This document shows positions 22,031 through 34,611 of a stretch of 64,000 bases of DNA, piece after piece. This DNA is from Druceiella hillmani. Taxonomy: Eukaryota; Arthropoda; Insecta; Lepidoptera; Hepialidae. Position numbers and translations under genes: made by a program. Under the pieces are notes generated by a model, which was not told where the DNA came from, did no database searches, and saw nothing but the letters and a program-made list of their open reading frames with translations. Where the stretch lies: positions 2,580,501-2,644,500 of the forward strand of contig JAYKKI010000132.1 of the NCBI GenBank assembly GCA_039881145.1, in the 5' to 3' direction. Positions within the stretch are counted from its first letter, which is position 1, and every line of letters begins with the position of its first letter.

Positions 22031-25000
22031 AGCGGATAATTTCAAATAAGGGAGATTAAATTACACTTTTGTATGCAGGTTTATTCATATGTACATAAAA
22101 TATACTAAATAGCGTTTTGCAACAGTACCTGTATGACATAATGAGAATTTATCATTAAAAAGACGTACGGAAACGTACAAATAATTGAAAAATTTAACCA
22201 CTTTGAATTTATTTGTAAGTCCAAATAAATAAAAATGGGGGTTACAATATTTTGAATTTAATGCAACTGTAAGAATATAATTTTAATAATTATGCTTTGA
22301 TCATAATTTAATAACAATTTGTCAAATTCATATTATTTTACATACTACATAATCTAAAAATATATCGTTTTTATTATAAGTAGTATATCATTTTCCATAT
22401 ATAATTTTCATTTGTATTATAAGTAGTGAAAATATAAGTAAATAAAATGAAATAATGCACGTAATTCAAACTGACGAACTGATATTTTTGATAAATATTG
22501 ATAAGATTTATTACGTATTCTCCAATCTAAAATAAAGAAATTATTCGTTTGCGTTGACAGTAATTGATTCAATATTATACACAGGTTTTATAAATGTATC
22601 CAGATATTTTATGCAAATATCTTTTGTCTACGAAAAATATAGTGTAGGAAGAAATTAAAGGAAATCGACCACCTTGTGTTTTTTTTTACTTCAATATCTA
22701 CTATAATGTTGTCAATATTTTGAAGTCATAAACGACATGATTCATTTATTACTTTTAAATAACCATGGATTTACAATATTACATTCGTAATTTCACACCA
22801 AAATATGAGAAATTTCTCGGGAAATACGTGTGTGTAAAGATGTTCATTTAGTATTTTGTTTTGTTCAGTCATATGTGATATTTTTAACGCCATTTACGAG
22901 ATTGTAAAGCGGATACAAATAAAAGATGGAACACGAAATCGCGGGATCACAGTGGATTTCCTTTTTCAACTCAAGAACGCAGTTAGTATGTTAATTCCCT
23001 TGCAGCTATATCGTATGCCAATTTCTTGAAAACAAGTAGCAATTTCAAGGTCGGATAGTAGTAATATTTTTTATTTCAAAGTTCATTAAGTTTAAATATA
23101 TTTTAATGACTTGGGAAAAAATCAGATTTTTTGCACTTTTTAAGTACTAAATCTGACACTGGAATATTTGCCTAAATTTTAGTTACACAACAATGAATCG
23201 TCCAAATTTAATATTTCTAACTTCAAAAAATTTTTGTTAGTACATAAATCCTGTATATTATGAATGTAATTATAATTTTTATGTGGAATTTTATCGCTTA
23301 AAAAAAAATAACATCTTCAATGAGTTTCATAATAATTTCTTTACCATTGCTAATTAATGATCACAAATTTCTTCAACAATTAATATATAGTAGGTGAAAA
23401 GGGCGAGCGCATCAGGGTATCGACATATTCTCCTCTATTTCGTTTATGGTTTCATAAGGGTATTGCCAAAAAACATGTTAACGACATGTAACGTTTCGAA
23501 TCATTTTTCACCCTCTACTGCACAATGAGTTTAAATTTGGTATTTTCATATGAAATTAAGTTCCATTAATAGTTTTACCTTACTTTATTAAAAAAAATAT
23601 TTGTTTCAATAATATTTTCATGTATTTCGAAAAATATGATTTTTTAAAATTCTTATGTAAATTAAAAAAAATAGAAACGTAGTGTAGTACTGCATGTAAT
23701 CTATTCTCATCTGCATCAATGATGTTTTTTCAAGGTTGTCATAAAAAGTACTTTTAACCAAAACTGCATATCTGAGTACCAATCAATACAATTTTTGACA
23801 AGCTACCGCATAATGAGTTTCAACTTGCCATTTTCACAAAACAATAAAATTCCGTAAAAAGAAACAAAATATTACCTGCTTTCCTAACTAAATTCGTGAA
23901 AATAATTACTCCACCAATTTATGAAAAATCTCTTTTTGAACTTATAATAAAATTAATTTTTCAATAAGTAACTTTTTTATAGACATGGCATATTACTGCC
24001 ATTGGAAACAAGTTGAAATTATAGAAAAGTATATATTATTTCCTTTTGTACTGTTTTATCATTTTTAAAAGTTTAGACCTGGTGTTTACACATTCCGCTT
24101 AAAATAAATAATAACTGACAATATAACCAAATCAATTATAACAATAAACTCTACTTTAATTTTACATAATATGTTTATTTAAATAATTTGTACATAAAAC
24201 TTGGGATATAATGTTGCACATTCGGAACTAGAAATGAAAAAGTATGTTATCTAATTAATCTTACTCAGTTATTAACAAATCGTTATCAAGTTTTGCACGT
24301 TTGTGGACTGATTTTATATTAATTCAGAAAAATAAGCAATTTCACTACTATGTGTTCGATAACAATTTTAATTTTTGTATTCTACAGTTTTTTACATTTA
24401 TATGAGAGCTTTTAATTGTTTTTCAAACTAAAGCAAATATGACAAAAGTTAAATAAATGTTTTCTCTCGACATACCCAGCAAGTTTTCATAAGTATGCTT
24501 TGTGCTCTATTCCTAATTCAACACAAGCAAAGCTGAGATAAAAAGCTTTTAAGGACTTTTCAGATTAAGAGCTGGGATATAGAACGAATTTTCAAGTAGC
24601 ATATAAAGTTAAAACACATACTGATTGGCGTACAAAAAGTATTTTCAGAACGCCATCAAGCACTACGGGCAAGTGAGGCAAGTATTATGAAGCTGTAATA
24701 TCGGATTTATTAAATATATTATAAAGGAATATTTTCTCTTTCATCCCCTATCCGAACATATTACCTCATTAATTTAAAGACATACTTATCAAAATAATTG
24801 GCTGTTTACATTGATTTTATCCGAAGTCTTTACGGTAGGCTGAATAAGAAATCGAATCATTAAGATAATGAAAATATTATTGAGCCGAAAATAAGTTGAT
24901 ATATCGAAGGAACCTTTATAGAAATTAATCAATATAGGACAAATAATCAGACTGTGTAAACGAAAGGTAAATATTTACATTAAAATAAGTAAATACTACA

Positions 25001-26304
25001 AAGATACATAAAACATAAAATTTTCTGAACAGTATGTAATTTATTGACAAGCTTCACCAAATTGTTCAAATATTGCCTAAATGCCATGCTACGCTATTTT
25101 TGTAACCAATATATTTTTGAATAATTTTCTCTTAGGTGTCCCAAATTATTTTCCATTATTTTCATAAGACGAAAATTAAGTTTATGAACTTTCAATATTC
25201 ATAAACTTAATTATACACTATTTAGAGGAGAAAGTTATCATTAATTATAATCATTAAATTTCAAATATCAAAATTGATTATATCAAAATCGCACAGCAAT
25301 GGTTTGAGCGTTTCTATTGGTTAAACAATTTTTAAAGACGCATTTAATCGAGGAACTTGTTCCAAGAGCAGGAGTTGAAGTTGTTTTTCATTAAAAATAA
25401 TTTCTTTAAAGTAATTGTCAGTATTTTTTCAATTACAAGTATTTAGAAAGTACAAAAATGTATGTAAAACATTTGACAAAAATAAGACGGAATTGAATAA
25501 AAAACTATCTTTTAAATTTTTTTTATCCATTTTTGGGAAAATATTTATTAAAAGAAATTCAATAAGAACTTGTACTTCAAAAACCTATTCCATAATCAGT
25601 TTAATTCCCTGATATTCCTAACACTTGATATATTTCATCTACACAATAAATTAATTATTTTCTATCCGTCCTGTGACGGACAAAATCATTGAAGTTGTGA
25701 AAAGTAATCCCAAATAATGAGGTTTCTTCCCCAGAAATATTAAGTTTGAATACTTCTTAATTCTACTTGAATAATTATTTCAAAACAAATTTCATGTGCA
25801 TTTAAAAAAAGTTAGTTAAAACATACAATTTGTTCCATTTTATGACATTTAAAAAAATAATTATGATATTCATGTTAATTTTGAATGGATATATCAGATA
25901 TGCCTTGTTGCATTTTATAAATTTATCAACATTTTTATTAATTATAAATGTTTAGAAACACTAAGGAAACTAAGTTAGTTTCAAATACTATCTATCTACA
26001 TAAGTTAAAATCTAAACTATTTTGATAGTTAAAATCTAAACGATTTCAATTTGAAGATATAAATGCTCATTAAAATCATTCGTACATTCAATTTTAATTC
26101 AAAATTTGAAAAAAATTGGTTATAAAGTATAGTTTAAAATAAAATATAATGGGAACGATCTGGTTCAAATACGTTAGAACAACACTTTACCAGAAGCCCA
26201 GAGAAAAAGTCAAAACAGTATTCCGCTTAGTATTAACTAAGCAATGATCAACTACGAAATATTTGGTAAATTTACATTCGTATCTCAATTAAAGTTGCTA
26301 ATTA
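22031..26304. other. Long AT-rich stretch without a visible gene
   Basis: No recognisable gene in over 4 kb. A hairpin lies at 25175-25211: ATTAAGTTTATGA pairs perfectly with TCATAAACTTAAT across an 11-base loop. TCCGTCCTGTGACGGA at about 25666 is a 6-bp stem. Open frames up to 65 codons here are AT-driven. Confidence 0.5.
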
Positions 26305-26522
26305 GAAATAAAATATCTTTTAAAAAACCAACTTCAAAAAGTAGGTACTAAAAAGTAAAAAACAATTAACCGAAAATACCAGTGGTGCTGGTGCTGACGT
26401 CAAAAATAAGTAACTTGGTTATTTTTTGCACGTAAATGGGTACCTATTTTGAATTAATTATTTTTTACTTTTTAGTACCTACTTGTTTGCGGTCGGTTTT
26501 TTAAAACATATTTTATTTTAGA
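26305..26522. mobile_element. MITE-like element with 60-bp terminal inverted repeats
   Basis: Arm 1 (26305-26367) and arm 2 (26456-26522) are inverted repeats sharing TTTTAAAAAACC and AAGTAGGTACTAAAAAGTAA; the part between differs (AACTTCAAA against GACCGCAAAC). The centre is about 88 bases with a GGTGCTGGTGCTGACGTC patch. AAAAAACCGACTTC / GTAGGTAC sequences of this kind are extremely abundant in lepidopteran genomes, as I remember them. No coding capacity, so non-autonomous. Confidence 0.8.
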
Positions 26523-26639
26523 ATTTTTAGTTTTTAATATATGAATCATCTCAATAACATTCAATTATTTTCTTTTTCTTAGAATATTTTATAATAATTA
26601 AAAGTCACGAACAAAAACTAGTATATAGATAATTCCTTC
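26523..26639. other. AT-rich spacer
   Basis: Nothing found between the MITE-like element and the array element. Confidence 0.5.
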
Positions 26640-27430
26640 TTTATCTAAACAACGCAGAGAAACGAAGTGACAGTCGCCAGTGGTTAGCTGTTAGCCGTTG
26701 AAAGGTTCCGTTCTCCATATCCGAAATTCAATATCAGATTTTGCAAAGTAACAAATAAAGAAAAACTAATCAGTAACAAATATATTTAATCACGATTGAT
26801 TTATTACCATCCGTTAAGTAGTTGCATTATTCATCTTCAGAACTCATTATCATAACCTGACTTGGTCGATGGTGCAGTTATTTTGCAAAGTGGAAACTAC
26901 CGGTAGCAAATATCTTGAATTATGCTTGATTTACTACCATCCGATTAGGACTTACATTGTTCATCTCCAGAGTCCATTATCAGACTCTGACATGATCGAT
27001 GTTGTATTTATTTTGCAAAAATATAATTACCAGTAGAAAATATTTTAACACGTTAACTTACTACTATCCGTTAAGAAGTTCCATTGTTCGTCTCCGGAAC
27101 TCATCGTCAAACCCTGACCGCCTGGTAGAACATTTATTTAATCACAGTTGATTTAGCAAGATCTGTTAAGAAGTTCTATTGTTCATCTCCCAAACTTATC
27201 ATCAGACCCAGATCTTAGTATAGGGTAAGTGGTGTAGTTATTTTGCCAAGTAACAATTACCCGTCATTCGTTAAGAAGTTCCATAGTTCATTTCTGGATT
27301 TCATCATCATATTTATACGGGACCACCCCTGAAGTACCCTATTTGAAATAAAAAAGGAATCATCGAAATGGGTCCATTCGGTAAAGGATTATCGCTGGAC
27401 ATACATAAAAAAAGTTTCTCCTTTTTTGAG
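26640..27430 (+). mobile_element. Lepidopteran-type repeat element with internal 127-bp array
   Basis: The core (about 26716-27313) holds five degenerate units. Each carries CCGTTAAGAAGTTCCATTGT or a variant (starts near 26811, 26941, 27068, 27163 and 27269), then ATCTCCAGAACTCATCATCA, a TTATTTTGCAAAGTAACAAT block and ATTTAATCACGATTGATTTA. The full period is about 127-130; units 3 and 4 are shortened by deletion. The tail (27313-27430: GACCACCCCTGAAGTACCC, ATCATCGAAATGGGTCCATT, ACATACATAAAAAAAG) matches my memory of the tail of a very common lepidopteran dispersed repeat. I see no coding sequence; Helitron and MITE origins are both possible. Confidence 0.75.
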
Positions 27431-28028
27431 TTAGTTAGGAAAGAGCGCAACCGCTATGAACTTTTAGCAAAGTAAACTTAATCAATGTATGCAAATGCGC
27501 AGAACACGGTCGACGCTCTAACATATTCGTACCTTCCATAAATAGATATTGTAACATATAGCACCCAATTCTTTTAAAATGGATGGAAATATAAAACATT
27601 ACCTGATAAGATATATAAGGGTTGTGGATATAATAGGAAGAAAAGTGTCTAACACAAGTTCTGCAGTTTACGGAAATTATAATTTATTGGGTAAGAGGAG
27701 GGTTTTAAAAGAGGAAAATAAAAAAAAAATGTTTAATACAAATAAAAGTATTATTTTTTTAAATATTTCCTTCAATATACTTACGGAACTATCACGTCAA
27801 ACGGAGACCAAATTACCATTAATAAATATTCACATTTAAACTTATTAAAATTGCTTGTATCTTATTGTCTATGATAATGTGGTTATATAAAGTTAACCAT
27901 ACATCACTGAACAATAAGATAGTTTCTTCAAAGTAAGGCTACTAAGTCTGATAAAAACTTAACGTTTGAAAGTATGGCGATGGATAATAGACAGTTTAAC
28001 AAATAAAAAAATTGTTTAATTACCAGCC
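27431..28028. other. Stretch with an unsupported 86-codon frame
   Basis: GCAAATGCGCAGAACACGGT (about 27492) is GC-elevated. The plus-strand frame 27579-27839 starts at ATG (MDGNIKHYLIRYIRVVDIIG) and is Lys, Asn and Ile rich in its second half. No family recognised; chance is likely. Confidence 0.35.
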
Positions 28029-28364
28029 CTAAGAAAATGTCAAATGAAGCTCCAAGAAATTGTGTGTCATAATGGTTTTATTGTTGTAGAATTTTTTTTC
28101 TTTTATATTTTCAAATCGCTTAGAATTGTGATAATTTTGGAAAACATTATGGAAAAAAAAATTGTTTTCAAAATCAGTTTTGAAATTGAAAAAAAGTTTA
28201 AGGACATTTCCCTCCGAAATAGTTATGACAAGACCAGATGCTACTTCTCCATTAGACAACACTCTCCCGTTTATGAGAAGTGGTCTTGAAAATTTTAGCT
28301 CAAATTGGTCACACTCTACGTTGAAGTTAACATATAGACGTATAGTTACGCCTAACATTGTCAT
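28029..28364 (-). other. Unidentified open segment, 111 codons
   Basis: The minus-strand frame starts at a real ATG (28362-28364) and is open for 111 codons. Codons 1-60 look like protein: NFNVECDQFELKF, RPLLINGRVLSNGEVASG and LVITISEGN. After that the composition becomes Asn, Phe and Lys rich. The opposite strand is open over the same DNA (28162-28368, PSEIVMTRPDATSPLDNTLP), so the segment is simply stop-poor and GC-elevated between about 28200 and 28360. It could be a remnant exon, part of a dispersed repeat (repeat A begins 45 bases further on) or a conserved non-coding element. I recognise no domain. Confidence 0.25.
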
Positions 28365-28409
28365 TTAAAGGGACTACAGTAATATATCATGCCATATACG
28401 TTCATAAGT

Positions 28410-28672
28410 ACTACGCGTTGTAAAGGATTCGCCTTACGTTACTTCGGGACTTTCGTAGACTCGTCCGTGAAAATGGCCTGAGATAGCGTTAAGTTTACGA
28501 ACAATGTTTTTATTAAGCATTATTGTAAAGGAGCCAAATTTTGTACAAGGAGTTGCGTAGCTTCGTTCCATATCTAACATGTAATTATGTTCGTGCTCAG
28601 TGATAATAAACACTTGTTGGCTTTTCCCGCAGTACCCGTGTCTTTATTAGTTTTGCTAACGACTCAGCGCCC
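28410..28672 (+). mobile_element. Dispersed repeat A, copy 2 (LTR-like)
   Basis: Direct-orientation partner of 6220-6465. Shared blocks include GTGAAAATGGCC, ATGTTCGTGCTCAGTGATAA and TTTATTAGTTTTGCTAACGA. After the end of shared sequence this copy continues into CTCAGCGCCCGCCC, which copy 1 lacks, so 28672 is a real boundary of the shared unit. Confidence 0.5.
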
Positions 28673-30429
28673 GCCCTAAATATGGGAGAGCATTTTAACC
28701 TTGTGTTGGTAGATATACATACACTTCACTTTAGGCTCCCAATTGGACCTGTAAAGAGGTTATTGTCGAAGTATACGTAATGGGCGATAAGGAATGCGCG
28801 ATGCTTGTTACACTTTTTCTTTATACTGTAAACTAATGTTTCGGTAGAATGGTAGCTCGTAATCTCTTTTGTATTTCTGATTTGCTTTTAAATGATTACG
28901 TATCATAAAGTTTTGCGTATATTTACTTAAATGTGAGGTTAAAAGTGAATGTCTATTATAAGTGTCCACAGCTTTTATTTTAAGTGCAATTAAATATTTT
29001 CTTTTTTAACTCTCAACATATCATTATTTTTAAAAATATATCATTGAATAGCCAAAATTGTTATTATTTTGATGAAAATAATGCTTTATTGTTAAGAAAA
29101 AACTTACCAAAGTTTTTTCGGTAATTTCGAGATATTTATTCAAAACAATAGATTAGTTATTCTGAAAGCTATTAAAATGTTTGCTTAATTGTGTATCTGA
29201 CTAATTTTTTTTTATTTCATTAATCATAATTTCAAGGTACAAGCTGATGAAGAGTGAAAATTTTTTTTAATTATCTTGAAAATTGACCGAATTGTAAATG
29301 TTTAAATGTAACCTTTAGAAAAGGAAGGCAATACTGTGTTGTGAGGTCATTTTTAATATTGCACATCATATTCTACGAGAGGAAAAGAGACAGGGATATA
29401 CACAACTCAACCCGTACTCAAATTTAAAAGCCTGCAACTGGCTTATTTTTCAATAAATTTTTGAATTTTTTTAGCACTGGTTTTTAATTAATTTATATTT
29501 TACAATATTCTATGAAAAATATCAAAATTTAGAATGAGTCAACTACTTTATTAAACAATTAATTGATCTTAATTTTACATAGTAACAAACGTAGATAAGA
29601 ACTCTTGATTCTTTTTAGAATGATTATGAAGAGATATTAATTACGTGAAAAAGAAAATTGGCAATAGATTTACGATACAATGTTAGGAATTTATAATAGG
29701 TATCCCATATTAAAAATATATTTATGCTATCTAAGATAATGATGTGTCTAAATTTGAATGCTAATAGAGACACTAAACATTTCACTTAACAAAATTATAC
29801 ACTTAAAAATAAACTCGAGTTGTGCGGCAGCACATATCGAAAGCCTAGTAACATCTGTTTTATTAGCTACTGGATTATAATAACTTTACCTTTAAATTAT
29901 TATAAATATGACATCAGGCTTTAAACACCCCTTTGAGTATGTTTAAGACCTTATACATAATAAGTTACATTTTTGATAAGTTTCTAATGACATGTTTCGA
30001 TCAAATTTCTATATACATAATTCATGATATTTTCGAATTAAGCAGGATTGAGTAATGAAACAACATCATATTTATACTGAAATAACAGTCATTTTGGGAG
30101 AGCCAATTTTTGCAAGCTATATCAATAGTAGCAGCTAGCCATCCTACTAGCTTTGTGGCCTTTATAATTTGCTTTGAGTAGATACTACGTTTCATTTCAA
30201 TAACAGATATTATCTATAAGTAAATAGAATACATTTTTGTTTGTTTCATTTCGAATAGTTTAGTACTTGCCTGAGGCAAACCAGAATCCGTATTTATATG
30301 TCGCATGTAAACGCAGCTTGATAATTAAATATATAAATATCCATTATCATAAAATTTATCGCAGCAGTAAATAAAGGAGATAATCTAACAATAAATAACG
30401 CTGTATAGTTAAAGTATAAATTATAAATG
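28673..30429. other. Stretch without a visible gene
   Basis: The first 150 bases (GCGCCCGCCCTAAATATGGG, GGCGATAAGGAATGCGCGAT) are GC-elevated and may be more of the repeat A element. The rest is AT-rich. GTGCGGCAGCACATAT at about 29821 resembles part of U6 snRNA by 13 bases only. Confidence 0.45.
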
Positions 30430-30690
30430 ATTACAGTAGGCAAGGTTTCGCTTAGTTAAAATTCATAGCGCACATCCAATATTTGAGTAAATTGTTCCGA
30501 ATTCCAAGCAGACCTACTTTTAATGAAATACCACATTGTGTGCCGATATTACATGAAGGAAAGTCGAGCAGGGCCATGAACAAATGGGCAACTTTATCTC
30601 TGAAATTTCTAAATACGCTTTATGAATATTTAAGTACGTATTACCTTGAACATATTACGGTAAATTCAATGTATTGACGTAGCTTAACTA
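30430..30690. other. GC-elevated open segment, possible conserved element
   Basis: A 64-codon plus-strand frame (30483-30677) reads FRIPSRPTFNEIPHCVPIL then HEGKSSRAMNKWATLSLKFL, less biased than neighbouring frames, but starts at TTG. AAGGTTTCGCTTAG and CGAGCAGGGCCATGAAC mark the higher-complexity core. Not recognised; a conserved non-coding element or exon fragment are both possible. Confidence 0.25.
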
Positions 30691-31497
30691 AATATAGATA
30701 GATAGCGGTAGGGCTTAGCGTGAAGTTATATATATGCAGTTATACGTACGAGTAGATTGTTGAAGTTCTAAACTTTTTACGTGGCTTAGCACTTAATTCT
30801 TTAACTTGCTATTGAATGTTTTTTGAGACTATGTCCTTAATTATTAAGTATTATGTTCTTTTTTCTTTTCTTTTATAATTTTTTTCAATTTCATATCATT
30901 GAAGTTATGTTTAATTATTTAAACCAATATTCAAATAAGGTCTAGAATGTTTATTCTCAAAATAGGCTCAGATGTAAGACTACGTTACAGAAACGAATGT
31001 ATAGTGATCGTCGGTAATCATATCAGTAACTATTTATGTTTATTAAGGTTTTCTAATACATACTACGACAAAATGTATATTTTCAACCTAAGATACACAT
31101 AGTGAGCATTATAGAAATTAATTAATTTCGACGGATTTTTAATAGGAGATTTTTTGTACAGACCTTTTCTTTTATAAGTATTCTCATTAATTTCTAAAGT
31201 CACACGTACCGGAAGGAAAATATTGAACGACATGGTAAAAAATTTGAGGGATGTCAATTTTCATTTTCTCGAGATTCCCTGTAAAATAAAGTTATTAACT
31301 TTTATGTTTAAACTACTGAATGATAATAACACTTCATCAGTCACGCTATAATATTAAAACTTTGTGAGTGCAACATGTGAGTGCAAATTATATACAGTAT
31401 ACAGTGATCAGTTATTCTGTATTCGGCTAGTAAAATTTAACATATATAGTTAATGGGGTAAGATTAAATATTAATTAAATGATTTTTTAGATGTTCC

Positions 31498-31499
<2 letters not shown>
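30691..31499. other. AT-rich stretch without a visible gene
   Basis: GTGAGTGCAACATGTGAGTGCAA at about 31364 is a tiny direct repeat. Nothing else. Confidence 0.5.
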
Positions 31500-31547
<48 letters not shown>

Positions 31548-31597
31548 ACATACACACAGACACACACACATACACACACATATATATATATATATAA
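31500..31597. repeat. Compound (TA)n(CA)n(TA)n microsatellite
   Basis: TA tract of about 45 bases, then TACACACAGACACACACACA, then TA again. Confidence 0.95.
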
Positions 31598-32320
31598 ATA
31601 TAATTTTTTTATCGTATCTTTTCAAAATAAGAGAATGCAATGCTACTAGTAAAATTTTAAACCGTATTTGAATTCATTTATCTCGTTCCATAAAAATACT
31701 TTAGTCATACGTGGTGAAAAGGGTCTGATAGAAAGGCGAAAAATAATGATAGTAACTCCACAATAGCGAGAAGTAAACCAATCGAATTTTCACTCGTTCG
31801 ATTTCACTTAACGTAAGCAATAAAGTAACAAAATAGTTAAATATATAACGGTATGTATATGCATCATTCATGCATCTACTTATGTAATTATGTTTATATA
31901 TTAAAAAATTGCATCAGTTTGGATTTTGTAAATAGAAAATATATTAATATTGATTGATTTAACGTATAGAATGATAGTAAAAGCCGGAGAATCTATTTTT
32001 AGATTTTTTTTTCTTTTTATCTGTTTGTCTTTAATTTGTTCTTCAATCACGCAAAACTTTCTTCAGAGATTATAATGACATTTGGTGTGGTAATAGATTA
32101 TACCCTAGAGCAACCTATAGGATACTTTTTCTATGAATATTATAGATATTTATTATACTCGAGCGAAGTCGCGTCGGCGGAGCCAACATGTGAAAAAAGT
32201 CGTGTCCATTTACCGTTTGCTTGTAATGCTTGCTTCGATTTCAACAAATGGGGTATTATTATATATTCTTAGTGAGTGGTAACATTTTCAGGAACATTTG
32301 ATTAATTATAACTGCCTTGT
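31598..32320. other. AT-rich stretch with a short GC-elevated patch
   Basis: 32158-32240 (CGAGCGAAGTCGCGTCGGCG, CCATTTACCGTTTGCTTG) is GC-rich and lies in a 78-codon frame (32036-32272) that starts at TTG. AAAGTCGTGTCCATTTACCG looks like unique sequence; regulatory or chance. Confidence 0.4.
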
Positions 32321-32525
32321 GGAAATCATATCTCTTAATGTGGAAATCATATCTCTAATATCTATCAATGACACGTGGTACGAACTTAAGGAGAAGTCAA
32401 TATCTCTCAATGATACATGGTACGAACTAACCAAGGAATTTATATCTCTCAATGACACAAGGTACGAACTTACCAAGAAATCCATATCCTAAATGACACA
32501 TGGTTCGAATGAATGAAATGTACAC
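32321..32525 (+). repeat. 42-bp minisatellite encoding an in-frame 14-residue repeat
   Basis: Units start at 32358, 32400, 32442 and 32484, exactly 42 bases apart, each opening ATATCTCTCAATGAYACA and GGTACGAACT. Before them are two 21-base half units (32328 and 32349). Because 42 is divisible by 3, the plus frame 32298-32492 carries SLNDTWYELTKEFI-type repeats; it opens at ATT rather than ATG and ends in unit 4 where an indel breaks the frame. No promoter or partner exon is evident, so I treat it as a minisatellite with incidental coding periodicity. Confidence 0.85.
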
Positions 32526-33638
32526 TAAAAACAATAATAGTTAATTAAACTTTAACTATAATGTTGAACTAAAATTACTTGTTTTCTTCATAATATATTC
32601 GAGAGTAACATACACACAACCGAATATCTACCTTAGAAATAATGATCCATTCAAAATATTAGAATACATTTCAGTGGTAGGTCTCACAATTCCCTTATTT
32701 TGTGTACTATTTTCCTATAGCACAAGACTAAAGTAAAAGTGGACCTAACGAAAATTTGTTAGCTTCAATATTCAATTAATGCAATTGAAAGTTATGTTAC
32801 TTAATGTTTTTAAATTACGTAATTACCAGATTAATTTGCAGTTGAATTTAAAATAATTTGTATTCAAAATTTACTTATAATAAGGCCATATTCCTTCCAA
32901 GAGAGTTTCTCTTCTGTGGAGACACTTCTAGTTTGTATTAAGTGTGTCTTACACTTTGCTTCAATGGTTACTGATTAAAATGGTAACAACTAATAACAAA
33001 GAGGATAATAACGTACATTCCAGGTTTTCTAGAGCAAAAAATGTGTTATCCTTCATTAAGTTTGGATCTAGGTTAGAAATAAACTAGTGCTCGCTCAATT
33101 ACCTGTCGTATTTTTACAATCAGTGATTTTCTATTTGTAATGAACAAATAACTCAGATATAAATATTTATTTTCATGATCTTCTAATGTAATAATAATAG
33201 TGAACTATCAGCCATAATTTATTTATTAGAGGCATATATTGAATTGGGTTTGTATTTTATGTTTAAAATATTTGTTTCTTAATATTTATGTAACATACAT
33301 TTATTTCAGAAAGAAAAATAGAAATGGAGGTAATAAAATACAAAAAATTGCTTTGACGGATATGCTCAAAAAATCTATACAGTTCGTAATAGACATAACC
33401 GACTCTAATACTTTCCCCATCACAGAATATTTTCTATCGGCTGCGGGTTTTTTAGTTACTTAATAATGAATTCGATAATTTCCGGTGTTAAATCATATTA
33501 TAACGCTGTATAATGTTCGTTTTAGAAGATAATATCTATTTTATTACTCTCGAGTGTTAATTATGATTTATGGTTTATTCTAACAGTGTATTGAAATGAA
33601 ATTTCTTTCACACATTTCTTTTCGTCGCAATATTTTTC
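32526..33638. other. AT-rich stretch with one coding-like tail
   Basis: The plus frame 33239-33463 ends in KIQKIALTDMLKKSIQFVID and ITEYFLSAAGFLVT, which looks somewhat protein-like, but the frame opens without ATG and its first third is AT-biased. Not recognised. Confidence 0.35.
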
Positions 33639-33925
33639 ATGCAAAGTTTTCGTGACCTAAGAATATAACGAATCTGCCGCAAGAAGGAAGATAAATGGGT
33701 ACTTAGCTAACAACCGAGAGAGATGAACACTACAGAATAAGATAAGAAGTGTACGCATGCACGGCACAACCAAAAGTGACGCTCACTTCTGCTGTCACCT
33801 GTTTTGTACGTTATGAGTGTCAAAAGTAAACTGTCAAAATTTTGCACAAGAACTGCCATCACTATTTCTATCAGTTTTTTTATGCTATGTGTGTCAAAAG
33901 TAAATCGTCAACATTTTGTGGATTT
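33639..33925. repeat. Complex segment with a 74-bp direct duplication
   Basis: GTGTCAAAAGTAAA occurs at 33817 and 33891 (period 74), each followed by a GTCAA.ATTTTG block. The upstream part (ATCTGCCGCAAGAAGGAAG, TACGCATGCACGGCACAACC, AGTGACGCTCACTTCTGCTG) is GC-elevated; GTGAC...GTCAC is a small inverted repeat. It looks like a small transposon fragment of unknown class. Confidence 0.5.
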
Positions 33926-34611
33926 AATTATCTATTTATGATTGATTCCTTAGTAATAATGCGTATATTTCATCTATTACAGAACTAACAACATATGTAC
34001 TTAATTTATTTAAAAATCCATAATGAACCCGTATACGTAGTTATTGTAAATATAATTTCCAAAAGAAGCAATACATTCTAACTTCCTTCAGTTGCATTTA
34101 GCCGTGTTCTGGTGCCGACTACTTGCAAATCGAGGTTTAGATCACTAAAGAAATTTTACTCGTCACTTATTAGTCACGTTTATTGTGTTCCATAGGATTA
34201 ATTTTTTCCATTTCCAAATGTTTGATGTGTGTTTTAATTTTGTATAATATTTATCTAAATGTATATTTATTTAACATATGTATGTAAATACCAACTTAGT
34301 TGAGGATTTTGTTCCAAATTTTAATGGAGAAAACTGAATAGGTTTTTCGTAAATTTAATAGACGAAAGCGAAGACTAAAATTTCTATGTATGGGAAAATT
34401 AATACTATAATTCTTGATTTGAAATGATGATATTAAGTAGTAGAAGTAACACAAAGTAAGTAATGAGATTAAACAGTTTTTTTGTGTTTACTAAATGAAG
34501 TGCCACGTTTAACACAGATATTCTTAGGTATTTATGATTATTTGTATGCTAGATAATGAAAACAGAATCGAAAGGTTAAACGATCAAAGTTGAACATAAA
34601 GTTATATATGT
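33926..34611. other. AT-rich stretch without a visible gene
   Basis: TTAGCCGTGTTCTGGTGCCG (about 34098) is the only GC-elevated part. No frame or repeat. Confidence 0.5.

Noticed and set aside
29815..29840. U6 snRNA-like string CGGCAGCACATAT
   Set aside because: The match ends after 13 bases; the conserved U6 continuation and T-run terminator are missing.
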